Of a DNA stretch of 64,000 nt, positions 25,516 through 35,598 are shown in pieces. Source of the DNA: Fluviirhizobium alvei. Its GTDB lineage: Bacteria; Pseudomonadota; Alphaproteobacteria; Rhizobiales; Rhizobiaceae. The position numbers and the translations under genes were made by a program. Below the pieces are notes generated by a model. It was not told the origin of the DNA and made no database searches. It was given only the letters and a program-made list of their open reading frames with translations. Position 1 is the stretch's first letter; every line of letters starts with the position of its first letter. The DNA is taken from NCBI RefSeq assembly GCF_030551875.1, contig NZ_JAUOZU010000016.1, forward strand, positions 1 to 64,000, given 5' to 3'.

Positions 25516-25737
25516 TCAGTAATGCGGGGGACGTGTCACTGGAGCCGCTTCGAAAGCGACATCTTCGAGCGACTGGAATCGTTCGGTGAGCTGGGTCAAT
25601 CGCAACTGCAGCTGATCGATGATCTTCCACTGATCGGCAAGCTGCGAGGACAGATCCTCGATGGTTCGCGCCTGATGTGCGGCGGCCTCTTCTAGACTTG
25701 TGATTCGCTCGCTCAAGGGATCGCCTTCGGGACGCAT
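25516..25737 (-). CDS. slyX: SlyX-family coiled-coil protein
   Basis: A 73-residue protein that is almost entirely one coiled coil (heptads through ITSLEEAAAHQARTIEDLS and IIDQLQLRLTQLTERFQ) and ends in the SlyX-type tail TRPPHY. The ATG at 25737 is preceded by AGGAGG seven bases upstream, which identifies it as the real start; the frame remains open far upstream but that part is antisense to the ATPase gene. SlyX proteins have no established function. It runs opposite to the nucleoside transporter genes on both sides. Confidence 0.85.
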   Translation of the reverse strand: MRPEGDPLSERITSLEEAAAHQARTIEDLSSQLADQWKIIDQLQLRLTQLTERFQSLEDVAFEAAPVTRPPHY

Positions 25738-25848
25738 GCCTTTCCCTCCTGTTAGGTCAAAAGGCGCTGGACAAGCTGTCCGGAACCTTGAAGACTGGTT
25801 TTTCCGATCGACCGGCAGTGTCGCCGGCGGGCTACGATATGGGTGGTC

Positions 25849-27384
25849 ATGAGCGAATTCGCAATCGAACTCAAAGGCATCGACAAGAAATTCGGTCCGG
25901 TGCATGCCAACAAGAACATCGACATCAAGATCCGCAAGGGAACAATCCACGGGATCATTGGTGAAAACGGCGCTGGCAAATCCACGCTCATGTCGATCCT
26001 TTACGGTTTCTACCAGGCCGACAAGGGCGAAATCCTGATCGATGGAAAGAAGATCGACATCAAGTCGCCCTCGACCGCCATCGCCTCGGGCATCGGCATG
26101 GTGCACCAGCATTTCATGCTGGTCGAAAATTTCACGGTTCTCGAGAATGTGATGCTGGGCGCCGAGGAAAGCGAAATCCTCAACAAGGGCATCGTCACCG
26201 CCCGCCAGGCCCTCAAGCGCCTCGAAGACGAATATGAGATGGAAGTCGATCCCGATGCGGTGATCGAGGAGCTTCCCGTCGGCATCCAGCAGCGCGTCGA
26301 GATTCTGAAGGCGCTCTATCGCGGTGCCGAGATCCTCATTCTTGACGAGCCGACGGGCGTTCTGACCCCGGCGGAAGCGGATCATCTGTTCCGCATTCTC
26401 GGTCAGTTGAAGAACCAGGGAAAGACGATCCTGCTCATCACCCACAAGCTGCGCGAGATCATGGCCGTCACCGACGAAGTGTCGGTGATGCGACGCGGCG
26501 AGATCGTCGCCACCCGCACGACTTCAAAGACCAATGTCGAAGAGCTGGCCGAGCTGATGGTGGGCCGTCACGTGCTGCTGCATGTGCCGAAAGGCGAGTC
26601 CCATCCGGGCGACGTCAAGCTTTCGGTTCGCAACCTCACGGTCAAGGATGGCCGTGGCGTGACGATGGTCGACAATGTCTCGTTCGACGTGCGCGCCGGC
26701 GAGATCGTTGGCGTCGCAGGCGTCGCAGGCAACGGCCAGTCGGAGCTTCTGGAAGCCATAGCCGGCATGCGTCGCGCCGCCGGTGGAACGGTGACCTTGA
26801 ACGGCGAGCCTGTCGATGTGACCGGCAAGGCGAGCCCGGCCAAACTGCGCAAGCGCGGCCTCGCCCATGTGCCGGAAGACCGCCACCATACCGGCCTCGT
26901 GCTGAAGTTCGAGGAAAGCGAGAATGCCATTCTCGGCTATCACAACGATCCCGAATATACCAAGGGCTGGCTGCTCGACATCAACGCCATCCGCGCCGAT
27001 GCGCAGAAGAAGATCGAGCAATATGACATCCGCCCGCCCAATCCGCGGCTGAAAACGGCGAATTTTTCCGGGGGCAACCAACAGAAAATCGTGCTGGCGC
27101 GCGAGATGGAACAGGATCCCTCCGTTCTCATCATCGGTCAGCCGACCCGCGGCGTCGATGTCGGTGCCATCGAATTCATTCACAAGCGCATCATCCAGAT
27201 GCGCGACCAGGGCAAGGCGATCCTGCTCGTCTCTGTCGAGCTCGATGAAATCCGTTCGCTATCGGACCGTGTTCTGGTGATGTTTGCCGGACGCATCGTC
27301 GGCGAACGTTCGCCTGATACGCCGGAAGGGGAACTGGGCCTGCTCATGGCCGGTGTCGAAGACAAGAAGGAGGCAGCCGAATGA
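25849..27384 (+). CDS. Nucleoside ABC transporter ATPase (NupA type)
   Basis: A 511-residue protein with two ATPase domains: the first with Walker A GENGAGKST and the segment DEPTGVLTP, the second with GVAGNGQSE and signature FSGGNQQKIVLAREM. The pattern DEPTGVLTP in the first Walker B region is characteristic of BMP-associated nucleoside importers. The ATG at 25849 is preferred over a GTG two codons earlier; both have only a weak site (GGGTGG). It overlaps the next gene by four bases. Confidence 0.93.
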   Translation: MSEFAIELKGIDKKFGPVHANKNIDIKIRKGTIHGIIGENGAGKSTLMSILYGFYQADKGEILIDGKKIDIKSPSTAIASGIGMVHQHFMLVENFTVLENVMLGAEESEILNKGIVTARQALKRLEDEYEMEVDPDAVIEELPVGIQQRVEILKALYRGAEILILDEPTGVLTPAEADHLFRILGQLKNQGKTILLITHKLREIMAVTDEVSVMRRGEIVATRTTSKTNVEELAELMVGRHVLLHVPKGESHPGDVKLSVRNLTVKDGRGVTMVDNVSFDVRAGEIVGVAGVAGNGQSELLEAIAGMRRAAGGTVTLNGEPVDVTGKASPAKLRKRGLAHVPEDRHHTGLVLKFEESENAILGYHNDPEYTKGWLLDINAIRADAQKKIEQYDIRPPNPRLKTANFSGGNQQKIVLAREMEQDPSVLIIGQPTRGVDVGAIEFIHKRIIQMRDQGKAILLVSVELDEIRSLSDRVLVMFAGRIVGERSPDTPEGELGLLMAGVEDKKEAAE

Positions 27385-28511
27385 GCGCGCCATTCGTAAA
27401 ACTGCCCGCCTGGGCGGAATATGGCCTGGTGCCGCTGGTCAACCTCGTGATTGCCTTTCTCGTGGCAGGGCTGGTGGTCGTGTTCGCCGGGGAAAACCCG
27501 TTGCGGGCTGCCTATCTCATGGTGTCGGGCGCATTCGGTTCGGGTGAAGGCATCGGCTATACGCTGTTTTATGCCACCAATTTCATTTTTGCCGGCCTTG
27601 CCGTGGCCGTCGCCTTTCACGCTGGCCTGTTCAACATCGGCGTCGAAGGCCAGGCCTATATTGGCGGCATCGGCGTTGCGGCGGCCTGCCTGGCTTTCGA
27701 CAACAGCCTGCCCTGGTACATCGTCTTTCCGCTTGCCATTGCCGGCAGCGCGATTACCGGCGCGCTCTGGGCGCTTGTTCCCGCCTGGCTGCAAGCCTAT
27801 CGCGGCAGCCACATCGTCATCACGACGATCATGTTCAACTATCTCGCCAACCAGTTGATGCTGTGGCTTCTTCTCAATGTCTACAAACCGGTCGGCTCGA
27901 TGGCCCTGCAATCGCGCACGTTTGCCGAAGGCGGGCAATTGCCGAAGCTCGACTGGTTGCTGGCAATGTTCGGCCTCAACATCCGTGCCGCACCGTTCAA
28001 CATGTCCTTCCTGTTGGCGCTTGCCGTATCGTTCCTCGTCTGGGTTCTGATCTGGCGGACACGGCTCGGCTATGAAATGCGCACACTCGGCAATTCGGCC
28101 GGCGCTGCGCGCTTTGCCGGCATTTCCGAGAAGAAGATCATCATCGTTTCGATGCTGATCTCCGGTGGGCTCTCCGGCATGCTGGCCATCAACTCGATCA
28201 TGGGTGACCAGTTCCGTATCCAGCAAGATTTTGTTGCCGGTGCCGGTTTCGTCGGCATTGCCGTGGCGCTGATGGGCCGCTCGCATCCGATCGGCATCGT
28301 GCTCGCCTCGATCCTGTTCGGCATGCTCTATCAGGGCGGCGCCGAGATCGCTTTCGACATGCCCAATATCTCGCGTGACATGATCGTGGTGATCCAGGGT
28401 CTGGTCATCCTGTTTGCAGGCGCTCTTGAGCACATGTTCCGGCCCGCCATCACGGCCTTGTTCGCGCGGGCAAGGGCCGAAGCGACAGAAACCGAAGCCG
28501 CAGGAGCCTGA
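27381..28511 (+). CDS. Nucleoside ABC transporter permease (NupB type)
   Basis: A 376-residue integral membrane protein with about ten hydrophobic segments and the family motifs FNIGVEGQAYIGG and ITTIMFNYLANQ. Its start overlaps the ATPase stop (ATGA). The permease with TTIMFN is the larger of the two subunits in this family (YufP/NupB-like). It forms the inner-membrane channel with the product of the next gene. Confidence 0.92.
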   Translation: MSAPFVKLPAWAEYGLVPLVNLVIAFLVAGLVVVFAGENPLRAAYLMVSGAFGSGEGIGYTLFYATNFIFAGLAVAVAFHAGLFNIGVEGQAYIGGIGVAAACLAFDNSLPWYIVFPLAIAGSAITGALWALVPAWLQAYRGSHIVITTIMFNYLANQLMLWLLLNVYKPVGSMALQSRTFAEGGQLPKLDWLLAMFGLNIRAAPFNMSFLLALAVSFLVWVLIWRTRLGYEMRTLGNSAGAARFAGISEKKIIIVSMLISGGLSGMLAINSIMGDQFRIQQDFVAGAGFVGIAVALMGRSHPIGIVLASILFGMLYQGGAEIAFDMPNISRDMIVVIQGLVILFAGALEHMFRPAITALFARARAEATETEAAGA

Positions 28512-28514
28512 GCC

Positions 28515-29486
28515 ATGGAAAACATCGACTGGATCATTTCCATCCTGCAATCGACCATCCGCATGTCGGTGCCGCTGATCCTCACAGCACTCGCCGGTCT
28601 CTTTGCCGAACGATCGGGCGTCGTGGATATCGGGCTTGAAGGCAAGCTGCTTGCTGCGGCCTTTGCCGGCGCGTCCGGGGCTGCCGTTACCGGCAATGCC
28701 ACACTGGGCGTCGTGGCTGCCATCGTGGCGTCGCTCCTGTTCTCCGGCGTGCATGGCTATGCCTCGATCTCGCAGCGTGGCAACCAGATCGTCTCGGGCA
28801 CCGCGATCAATTTCATCGCAGCCGGCGCGACGGTGATCATCGGCAATGCCTGGTTCAATATGGCCGGGCGCACGCCTTCCCTTCCTGCCGATGCCAAGCT
28901 CAACCCGATCACCCTGCCCTTTGCCGACGCGCTTCGTGACGTACCGGTGATCGGCCAGATCTATTCGCAGCTGCTCTCCGGCCATTTTCTTCTGACCTAT
29001 TTCGCCTATGCGATGATTCCGATCAGCTGGTGGATCCTCTACCGCACAAGGTTCGGTCTCCGACTGCGCGCGGTCGGCGAAAATCCCGGCGCCGTCGATA
29101 CAGCCGGTATTTCGGTGGTCCGGATGCGCTATATGGCGGTTCTGCTCGGCGGCGTCATGGCCGGTCTGGCGGGTGCCTTCCTCTCGATGGCTGTCAGCGC
29201 CGGATTCACCAAGGGCATGTCGGCAGGCAAGGGCTTCATTGCGCTGGCGGCACTCGTCTTCGCCAACTGGCGACCGAAGAACATTCTCTTCACCTGCCTG
29301 CTGTTCGGGCTTCTCGATTCGCTTTCGATTGCCATGCAGGGCAAGACGGTTCCGCTGGTCGGATCGATCCCGGTTCAGCTGTGGCAGGCCCTGCCCTACA
29401 TCCTGACCGTGGTGCTGCTCGCCGGCTTCATCGGCAAGGCCACCCCGCCACGGGCTTCGGGCAATCCTTACGTGAAGGAGCGGTAA
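28515..29486 (+). CDS. Nucleoside ABC transporter permease (NupC type)
   Basis: A 323-residue permease with about nine hydrophobic segments. It carries RSGVVDIGLEGKLL and SGTAINFIAAG, matching the second subunit of BMP-type importers. It begins three bases after the first permease and ends one base before cytidine deaminase, so import and catabolism of nucleosides are coupled in one operon. Confidence 0.92.
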   Translation: MENIDWIISILQSTIRMSVPLILTALAGLFAERSGVVDIGLEGKLLAAAFAGASGAAVTGNATLGVVAAIVASLLFSGVHGYASISQRGNQIVSGTAINFIAAGATVIIGNAWFNMAGRTPSLPADAKLNPITLPFADALRDVPVIGQIYSQLLSGHFLLTYFAYAMIPISWWILYRTRFGLRLRAVGENPGAVDTAGISVVRMRYMAVLLGGVMAGLAGAFLSMAVSAGFTKGMSAGKGFIALAALVFANWRPKNILFTCLLFGLLDSLSIAMQGKTVPLVGSIPVQLWQALPYILTVVLLAGFIGKATPPRASGNPYVKER

Positions 29487-29487
29487 G

Positions 29488-29886
29488 ATGGCTGTCACCG
29501 ACATGCTGTTCGATGCGGCACGCACCGCAATGGAAAAGAGCTACTCGCCCTATTCCAAGTTTCCGGTCGGCGCCGCCATCCTCGCCGATGACGGCAAGGT
29601 CTATCTCGGCGCCAACATCGAGAACCTCTCCTTCCCGCAGGGCTGGTGCGCCGAGCCGACCGCGATCGGTGCGATGATCATGGGCGGCGGTCGCAAGATC
29701 GTGGAGATGGCCGTGATTGCCGAAAAGCTTGCACTCTGCCCGCCGTGCGGTGGCTGCCGGCAGAAGATTTCCGAGTTCGCGGACAAGACGACGCTGATCC
29801 ATCTCTGCGATGAAGTCGGCGTGAAGAAGACGATGACCATGGACGAACTGCTTCCCTTCTCGTTTGAAACCGAGGTGCTGGGATGA
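29488..29886 (+). CDS. cdd: Cytidine deaminase
   Basis: A 132-residue homotetramer-type cytidine deaminase that converts cytidine and deoxycytidine to uridine and deoxyuridine. The zinc-site motif CAE at residues 54-56 (GWCAEPTAI, where most relatives have CAERTA) includes the catalytic Glu56, and Cys87 and Cys90 in PPCGGCRQ complete the site. The Pro after CAE is a mild deviation. The stop overlaps the next gene by four bases. Confidence 0.94.
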   Translation: MAVTDMLFDAARTAMEKSYSPYSKFPVGAAILADDGKVYLGANIENLSFPQGWCAEPTAIGAMIMGGGRKIVEMAVIAEKLALCPPCGGCRQKISEFADKTTLIHLCDEVGVKKTMTMDELLPFSFETEVLG

Positions 29887-30677
29887 GTGCCGTCGACATC
29901 ATTCGCGCCAATCTCGGCGATCTACAGCCGAAGACCGCTATCATTCTCGGTTCTGGCCTCGGAACCCTTGTCGCCGGGATCGAGAATGCCAAACGGATCG
30001 CCTTTGCAGACCTGCCGGGGTTTCCGGTCGGCTCGGTGTCGGGCCATGCCGGCGAGGTCGTAACCGGGCTTCTATCCGGCCGACCGGTCATCATGCTGTC
30101 GGGCCGCGTCCATTATTACGAGAAGGGCGATGCAGCCGTGATGCGCGGCCCGATCGAGACGCTGAAAGCGCTCGGCATCGAAAACCTGATCCTCACCAAC
30201 TCGGCCGGCTCGCTGCGCGAAGACCTGCCGCCGGGCTCGGTGATGCGCATTTCCGACCATATCAACTATTCCGGCTACAACCCGCTGATCGGCGAAGAGA
30301 GCGACCGCCGTTTCGTTGGCATGACGCAGGCCTATGATGTCGATCTGGCCGACCGCATGCAAAAGGCTGCAGACAAGCTCGGTATCCCGCTCGCATCGGG
30401 CGTTTACATGTGGTTCTCAGGCCCCAGCTTCGAGACACCTGCCGAAATCCGCATGGCCCGCATTCTGGGTGCCGATGCCGTCGGCATGTCCACAGTGCCG
30501 GAAGTCATTCTGGCGCGGTTCCTCGACATGCGTGTGGCCGCCGCTTCGGTCGTCACCAACTACGGCGCCGGCATGACAGGCGGTGAACTGAGCCATGAGG
30601 AAACCAAGGAAATGGCGCCGATCGGCGGCCGACGTCTGGCCGAGATTCTGACTGCCATGATTGCCGACGGGCTTTGA
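29883..30677 (+). CDS. punA: Purine nucleoside phosphorylase (trimeric type)
   Basis: A 264-residue PNP of the mammalian-like trimeric class. It contains the phosphate loop ILGSGLG, the segment GHAGEVVTGLLSGRPV with HYYEKGD, and the base-binding stretch YMWFSGPSFETPAEIR ending at GADAVGMSTVPEVI. It phosphorolyses (deoxy)guanosine and (deoxy)inosine to the base and pentose-1-phosphate. Cotranscribed with cdd (four-base overlap) and deoA (16-base gap). Confidence 0.93.
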   Translation: MSAVDIIRANLGDLQPKTAIILGSGLGTLVAGIENAKRIAFADLPGFPVGSVSGHAGEVVTGLLSGRPVIMLSGRVHYYEKGDAAVMRGPIETLKALGIENLILTNSAGSLREDLPPGSVMRISDHINYSGYNPLIGEESDRRFVGMTQAYDVDLADRMQKAADKLGIPLASGVYMWFSGPSFETPAEIRMARILGADAVGMSTVPEVILARFLDMRVAAASVVTNYGAGMTGGELSHEETKEMAPIGGRRLAEILTAMIADGL

Positions 30678-30693
30678 TCCGTCTGGAGGACAT

Positions 30694-32004
30694 ATGATCC
30701 CGCAGGAAATCATCCGCGCCAAGCGGAACGGGGAAACGCTTTCGGCTTCCGATATCGCGGATTTCGTCAAAGGCCTTTCGGACAACCGCATCACCGAGGG
30801 CCAGGTCGCGGCCTTTGCGATGGCTGTCTATTTTCGCGGCATGAGCCGGGAGGAAACCGTGGCGCTGACCCTCGCCATGCGCGATTCCGGCACCGTGATG
30901 AGCTGGTCAGATGTTGCGCGCCCGGTGGGCGACAAGCATTCGACCGGTGGCGTCGGCGACAATGTCTCATTGATGCTGGCGCCCATTGTTGCCGCCTGCG
31001 GATTGGCCGTGCCGATGATTTCCGGCCGTGGCCTCGGCCATACCGGCGGCACGCTGGACAAGCTCGAATCCATTCCCGGCTACAACCCCTACCCTTCGCC
31101 TCAGCTCTTTCACGACACGGTCAAGACAATCGGCTGCGCCATCATCGGCCAGACCGGCGAGATCGCGCCTGCCGACAAGCGTCTCTATGCGATCCGCGAC
31201 GTGACGGCGACTGTCGAATCCGTGCCGCTGATCACCGGCTCGATCCTGTCGAAAAAGCTGGCCGGCGGGCTTCAGTCGCTGACGATGGACATCAAGGTTG
31301 GCAATGGCGCCTTCATGCAGAGCATGGAGGAAGCCCGCACGCTTGCACGCTCGATCGTGGATGTCGCCAACGGTGCCGGTGTAAAAACCTCCGCCCTGAT
31401 TACCGACATGAACGAGCCCTTGGCCGATTGCGCCGGCAATGCGCTGGAAATCGCGCATGCGATGGCGTTTCTGGAAGGCGAGATGAATGGAACGCGGGCC
31501 CATGAGGCGGTCATGGCGCTTGCAGCCGATATGCTCGTGAATGCCGGGCTTGCTGCCGATACAGAAAGCGCTCTGGCCAAAGCCAACGCCGCACTCGATT
31601 CAGGCGAAGCGCGGGCGCTTTTCGGCCGCATGGTGACGGCGCTTGGCGGGCCAGAGGATTTCCTCGATCAATGGCGTGACTATCTGCCGAAGGCGCCGGT
31701 CATCCGTCCGGTTCCGGCGCCGAAGGCCGGTTTCGTTTCAGCCTATGCGACGCGCGCGATCGGGCTGGCGGTGATCGGTCTGGGTGGCGGGAGATTACGC
31801 CCCGATGACCATATCGATCACCGGACCGGCTTCAGCGCCATCCATCCGATCTCTTCGAGAGTGGAAAAGGGCGAGCCGCTCGCGATGGTTCATGCCGCCG
31901 ACGACGCGGCGGCCGAGCGGGCCATTGCGGATTTTATTTCTGCGGCAACGCTTGCCGATGGGCCGCAGAAGCGGCGCCCTGTGGTGCTCGAGCGGATCAG
32001 TTGA
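30694..32004 (+). CDS. deoA: Thymidine phosphorylase
   Basis: A 436-residue pyrimidine phosphorylase with the glycosyltransferase-family-3 layout: N-terminal helical domain with DIADFVKGLSD, the phosphate motif DKHSTGGVGD, and GRGLGHTGGTLDKLESIPG. It produces thymine or uracil and deoxyribose-1-phosphate. The ATG at 30694 has TGGAGGA directly upstream; an earlier in-frame start would overlap punA. Its 3' end overlaps the convergent protease gene by eight bases. Confidence 0.95.
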   Translation: MIPQEIIRAKRNGETLSASDIADFVKGLSDNRITEGQVAAFAMAVYFRGMSREETVALTLAMRDSGTVMSWSDVARPVGDKHSTGGVGDNVSLMLAPIVAACGLAVPMISGRGLGHTGGTLDKLESIPGYNPYPSPQLFHDTVKTIGCAIIGQTGEIAPADKRLYAIRDVTATVESVPLITGSILSKKLAGGLQSLTMDIKVGNGAFMQSMEEARTLARSIVDVANGAGVKTSALITDMNEPLADCAGNALEIAHAMAFLEGEMNGTRAHEAVMALAADMLVNAGLAADTESALAKANAALDSGEARALFGRMVTALGGPEDFLDQWRDYLPKAPVIRPVPAPKAGFVSAYATRAIGLAVIGLGGGRLRPDDHIDHRTGFSAIHPISSRVEKGEPLAMVHAADDAAAERAIADFISAATLADGPQKRRPVVLERIS

Positions 32005-32506
32005 TGAGCTTCAGCTCATCATTGTCGGCTCGGTAGGAACCCAGTTTCTTCATGAAGCTCATGCCTATCAGCGTGGCCTTGAGCGACTTGTCGCGAATGA
32101 CGAGAGCATCGACATTGCGTACCTGTACGGTGCCGATCTCGACCGATTTCAGCGTGATACGCGCGGCCTTGACCTTGCCATTGGCTGTCGTGACATCGTA
32201 GCGGAAACGCAGTTCATTTCCACCGTAACCGAGGTTGCGCGCCGCCGTTTCATTCAGGGTTACGAAGGTGGCACCGGTATCGACGATGGCGGCGATCGGC
32301 TTGCCATTGAGCCGGAACCGACCCTCGAAATGTCCTTCCGCGTTGGCCTTGACGACATAGGAACGCTCGACCGGTGCCGACGCATCGGTCACATGTGCCT
32401 GCATGGCCGCAGTCGGTTCCTGCTTTTTGGGCAGCCCGATGATGGTCGGCACATTGACGGCAATCACAATTGCTGACGACCAGATGAGCAGCGCGCGTCC
32501 AATCAT
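31997..32506 (-). CDS. Retropepsin-like aspartic protease, membrane anchored
   Basis: A 169-residue protein with one N-terminal membrane segment (about residues 5-22) and a single aspartic-protease domain. The active-site motif is DTGAT, followed by FVTLNETAARNLG and IGMSFMKKL, as in the bacterial clan AA family (TIGR02281-like) that acts as a dimer with the catalytic domain in the periplasm. The ATG at 32506 places the membrane segment at the start; an in-frame upstream start only adds charged sequence. Substrate unknown. Confidence 0.85.
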   Translation of the reverse strand: MIGRALLIWSSAIVIAVNVPTIIGLPKKQEPTAAMQAHVTDASAPVERSYVVKANAEGHFEGRFRLNGKPIAAIVDTGATFVTLNETAARNLGYGGNELRFRYDVTTANGKVKAARITLKSVEIGTVQVRNVDALVIRDKSLKATLIGMSFMKKLGSYRADNDELKLIN

Positions 32507-32635
32507 GGTTCTTCGTTCCCATTCGATAACATCTCGCCATTCTATTCGAAGGCGCTGATGCAATGGTAAACGAAACGGCGACAGACCAGGGTCGTCGCCG
32601 TTTATCTGGACATTCGGTTAACGGTTTATGATCGT

Positions 32636-33265
32636 TTATTTTGTGCCGTACATGCGGTCACCGGCATCGCCGAGACCCGGCACGATATAGCCTTTCTCGT
32701 TGAGATGGCTGTCGATCGAAGCGGTATAGACGGGAATGTCCGGGTGCGACGCGTGGAAATTGCGGATACCCTCGGGTGCGGCCAAAAGGCAGAGGAAACG
32801 GATGTTGGTCGCACCACGCTCCTTGAGCTTGTCGATGGCCGCGATCGACGAATTGCCCGTTGCCAGCATCGGATCGACCACGATCACCAGACGCTCGTTG
32901 ATATCCTCGGGCGCCTTGAAATAATATTCGACCGGCTTCAGCGTCTCATGATCGCGATAGACACCGATATGGGAGACGCGTGCCGAGGGCACGAGATCGA
33001 GCATGCCTTCCAGCAAACCGTTTCCGGCGCGCAAGATCGAGGCAAAAACGAGCTTCTTGCCTTCGAGAATAGGGGCGTTCATCGTCTCGAGCGGGGTCTC
33101 GATCTCTTCGAATGTGAGCTCGAGATCGCGGGTCACCTCGTAACACAGAAGCGTCGAGATCTCGCGCAGCAGGCGACGAAAGCCAGCCGTAGAGGTCTCC
33201 TTCTTGCGCATGATGGTCAGCTTGTGCTGCACGAGCGGATGATTGATGACCGTTACGCCGTCCAT
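32636..33265 (-). CDS. upp: Uracil phosphoribosyltransferase
   Basis: A 209-residue enzyme converting uracil and PRPP to UMP. The PRPP loop [12 protein letters not shown], the segment [12 protein letters not shown] and the C-terminal uracil-binding motif [13 protein letters not shown] are all present. The ATG at 33265 follows GGGAAGG; the start 14 codons earlier adds no family sequence. It uses the uracil released by the phosphorylase encoded on the opposite strand. Confidence 0.96.
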   Translation of the reverse strand: MDGVTVINHPLVQHKLTIMRKKETSTAGFRRLLREISTLLCYEVTRDLELTFEEIETPLETMNAPILEGKKLVFASILRAGNGLLEGMLDLVPSARVSHIGVYRDHETLKPVEYYFKAPEDINERLVIVVDPMLATGNSSIAAIDKLKERGATNIRFLCLLAAPEGIRNFHASHPDIPVYTASIDSHLNEKGYIVPGLGDAGDRMYGTK

Positions 33266-33358
33266 GGAGGTGCCTTCCCGAAAGTTTGCCGAAATTCTTC
33301 TTTTCACGCCGCAATCCCAGCCGCAAGAGCCGAACGGTTTTTGCCCCAGTTTTCGCGC

Positions 33359-34327
33359 TCAAAGCCGCTGAAGAAGCCGATTTCGGGTTTCTTCGTCCAC
33401 AAAGGCCGCCTCGATGGCGGTCCGCGTCATCTGGTTGATCTCCTGATCGGAAAATCCCATCTCGGTCGATGCGATTTCATATTCGCGGGCCAGCGAGGAA
33501 TGAAAGAATGGTGGATCATCGGAATTCAGCGTCACCTTCAGACCCATGTCGACGAACAGCCGCAGCGGATGCGCCTTGAAGCTCGGAAAGACAGAAAGCG
33601 CGATGTTCGATCCCGGACAGACTTCCAGAACCACCCCCTCATCGCGGATCCGCTCCACCAGTGCCATATCCTCGACGGCGCGAACCCCATGCCCGATCCG
33701 GCTTGGCTTCACATAATCCAGCGCATCGCGCACCGAATAGGCGCCGCAAAGCTCGCCGGCATGAATGGTAATCCCGAGACCGGCATCGCGCGCGATATCG
33801 AAGGCGGGGACGAAATCCCGCACATGGAACATGCGTTCGTCGCCCGCCATGTTGAAACCGCTGATCAGCGGATGGGGCCGCCGTGCGGCAAACTCGGCGG
33901 CAGCGATGACACGCTCGGCCCCAAGATGGCGAACGCCGATGACTGTCATCCGGCTTTCGATGCCGAACCGTTGGCGGGCGCGCTCCATGCCGGCACCAAG
34001 TCCTCGGATATAGGCTTCGGCACCAAGGCCTGATGCTTCACCATGATCGGGCGACACGAACAGTTCCGAGAATATGGTTCCTGCTTCGGCAAGCTCCGTC
34101 AGGTACGTTTCCGCCAGCAGCGCGAAATCCTCCTCGGTACGGAAGAGTTTGGAGGCGGAATCATAGGCGTGGAGAAAGGTCGTGAAGTCGTTCCAGATGT
34201 AGGACCCATCCCGGATGAAGCTTTCCGTCGGTTCGTTGTACTTGCGCGCCTGCGCCAGCACCAGCTGCGGCGCTGCCGCGCCCTCGATATGACAATGCAG
34301 TTCGGCCTTCTTCAGATGCTGCGTCAT
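33359..34327 (-). CDS. add: Adenosine deaminase
   Basis: A 322-residue TIM-barrel deaminase with the metal-binding HCHIEGA near the N-terminus, GITIHAGE (His and Glu of the active site), the RIGHGVR segment and [10 protein letters not shown]-like LNSDDPPF with the catalytic Asp pair. It converts adenosine to inosine for PNP. Its start overlaps the deoB stop by four bases. A related adenine or aminofutalosine deaminase is possible but less likely in this nucleoside context. Confidence 0.9.
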   Translation of the reverse strand: MTQHLKKAELHCHIEGAAAPQLVLAQARKYNEPTESFIRDGSYIWNDFTTFLHAYDSASKLFRTEEDFALLAETYLTELAEAGTIFSELFVSPDHGEASGLGAEAYIRGLGAGMERARQRFGIESRMTVIGVRHLGAERVIAAAEFAARRPHPLISGFNMAGDERMFHVRDFVPAFDIARDAGLGITIHAGELCGAYSVRDALDYVKPSRIGHGVRAVEDMALVERIRDEGVVLEVCPGSNIALSVFPSFKAHPLRLFVDMGLKVTLNSDDPPFFHSSLAREYEIASTEMGFSDQEINQMTRTAIEAAFVDEETRNRLLQRL

Positions 34328-35544
34328 AGGAACGACTTTCCATACTTGCCCGGCTCGATCCCGAGATGTTTGGCAATGGTTTCGCCGATATCGGAGAAGC
34401 TCTCCAGAATGCCGTGCGAGCCGGCCGGCGTCGTCGGGCCGAAAGCGAGAACGGGAACCTTTTCGCGTGTGTGATCGGTCCCGCGCCAGGTGGGATCGCA
34501 GCCATGATCGGCTGTCAGGATCACTAGATCGTGCGGTCGCATGCGCCGGGCGATTTCCGGCAGACGCCGGTCAAAAGCTTCAAGTGCGGCAGCGTAACCC
34601 GGGACATCACGGCGATGGCCATAGAGCATGTCGAAATCGACGAAATTCGTGAAAACGAGATCGCCCTCTTCCGCCTTGTCCATGGTGGCGAGCGTGGCAT
34701 CGAAAAGCGCCATATTGCCGTTGGCCTTGGTCAGTGTCGAAATGCCCTGATGGGCGAAGATATCACCGATCTTGCCAACGGCATGGACCTTGCGCCCGGC
34801 CGCCACCAGCCGGTCGAGCAATGTGGGTTCGGGCGGCAGGACCGAAAAATCGCGGCGATTTCCGGTCCGTTCGAACGTATCACGGCTTTCGCCGATGAAG
34901 GGTCTGGCAATGACGCGACCGATGTTGAGCGGATCGAGGATCTTGCGCACCGTCTCGCACATGGCAATCAACCGCTCGAGGCCGAACGTCCTCTCATGGG
35001 CCGCGATCTGAAAGACCGAGTCCGAAGAAGTGTAGCAGATCGGCTTGCCGGTCCGCATATGCTCCTCGCCGAAACGCGCGATGATTTCGGTTCCGGACGC
35101 ATGACAATTGCCGAGAATGCCGGGCAGCTGGCATTCCGCAACGATTGTAGCCACAAGATCGGACGCAAAGGCGGTTTCACCCTCGGGGAAATATCCCCAG
35201 TCGAACATGACAGGGGTACCGGCGATTTCCCAATGGCCGGATGGCGTATCCTTGCCACGCGAAGTTTCGCAGGCAGCAGCGTATGCGCCAACCGTCTTGT
35301 CGGGTTTCTGCATGCCGGCCGGCACATAGCCGGATGCCAGCAGATGCGCATCGACCAGACCGAGCGACGTCAGGTTAGGCAGATGGAGCGGTCCTTGGCG
35401 CAATCCCTCGCGGTCGCCGGCGCCACTCGCGCAGAACTCGGCAATATGGCCGAGCGTATCCGACCCTAGATCCCCGTAACGCTCGGCATCCGGCGCGTTG
35501 CCGATACCGAAACTGTCGAGAACAAACAACATTGCGCGCGCCAT
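34324..35544 (-). CDS. deoB: Phosphopentomutase
   Basis: A 406-residue alkaline-phosphatase-superfamily mutase. The first metal site [15 protein letters not shown], the middle segment [10 protein letters not shown], and the final [18 protein letters not shown] are diagnostic. It interconverts (deoxy)ribose-1-phosphate and -5-phosphate, linking the phosphorylases at 29883-32004 to central metabolism. It is the first gene of the deoB-add unit, and its promoter should lie in 35545-35654. Confidence 0.96.
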   Translation of the reverse strand: MARAMLFVLDSFGIGNAPDAERYGDLGSDTLGHIAEFCASGAGDREGLRQGPLHLPNLTSLGLVDAHLLASGYVPAGMQKPDKTVGAYAAACETSRGKDTPSGHWEIAGTPVMFDWGYFPEGETAFASDLVATIVAECQLPGILGNCHASGTEIIARFGEEHMRTGKPICYTSSDSVFQIAAHERTFGLERLIAMCETVRKILDPLNIGRVIARPFIGESRDTFERTGNRRDFSVLPPEPTLLDRLVAAGRKVHAVGKIGDIFAHQGISTLTKANGNMALFDATLATMDKAEEGDLVFTNFVDFDMLYGHRRDVPGYAAALEAFDRRLPEIARRMRPHDLVILTADHGCDPTWRGTDHTREKVPVLAFGPTTPAGSHGILESFSDIGETIAKHLGIEPGKYGKSFL

Positions 35545-35598
35545 ACCAACCTCCCCGGTCGGGCGGCAGATTGGCCAGGGCCCCGACGATTTGTGCTG

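Noticed and set aside
27180-29525. A 781-codon open frame on the minus strand opposite the nucleoside permeases
   Set aside because: It is the antisense of two clear permease genes and the deaminase start, is rich in His/Arg/Gly/Asp as expected from reverse-complemented high-GC codons, and has no ribosome-binding site or domain.
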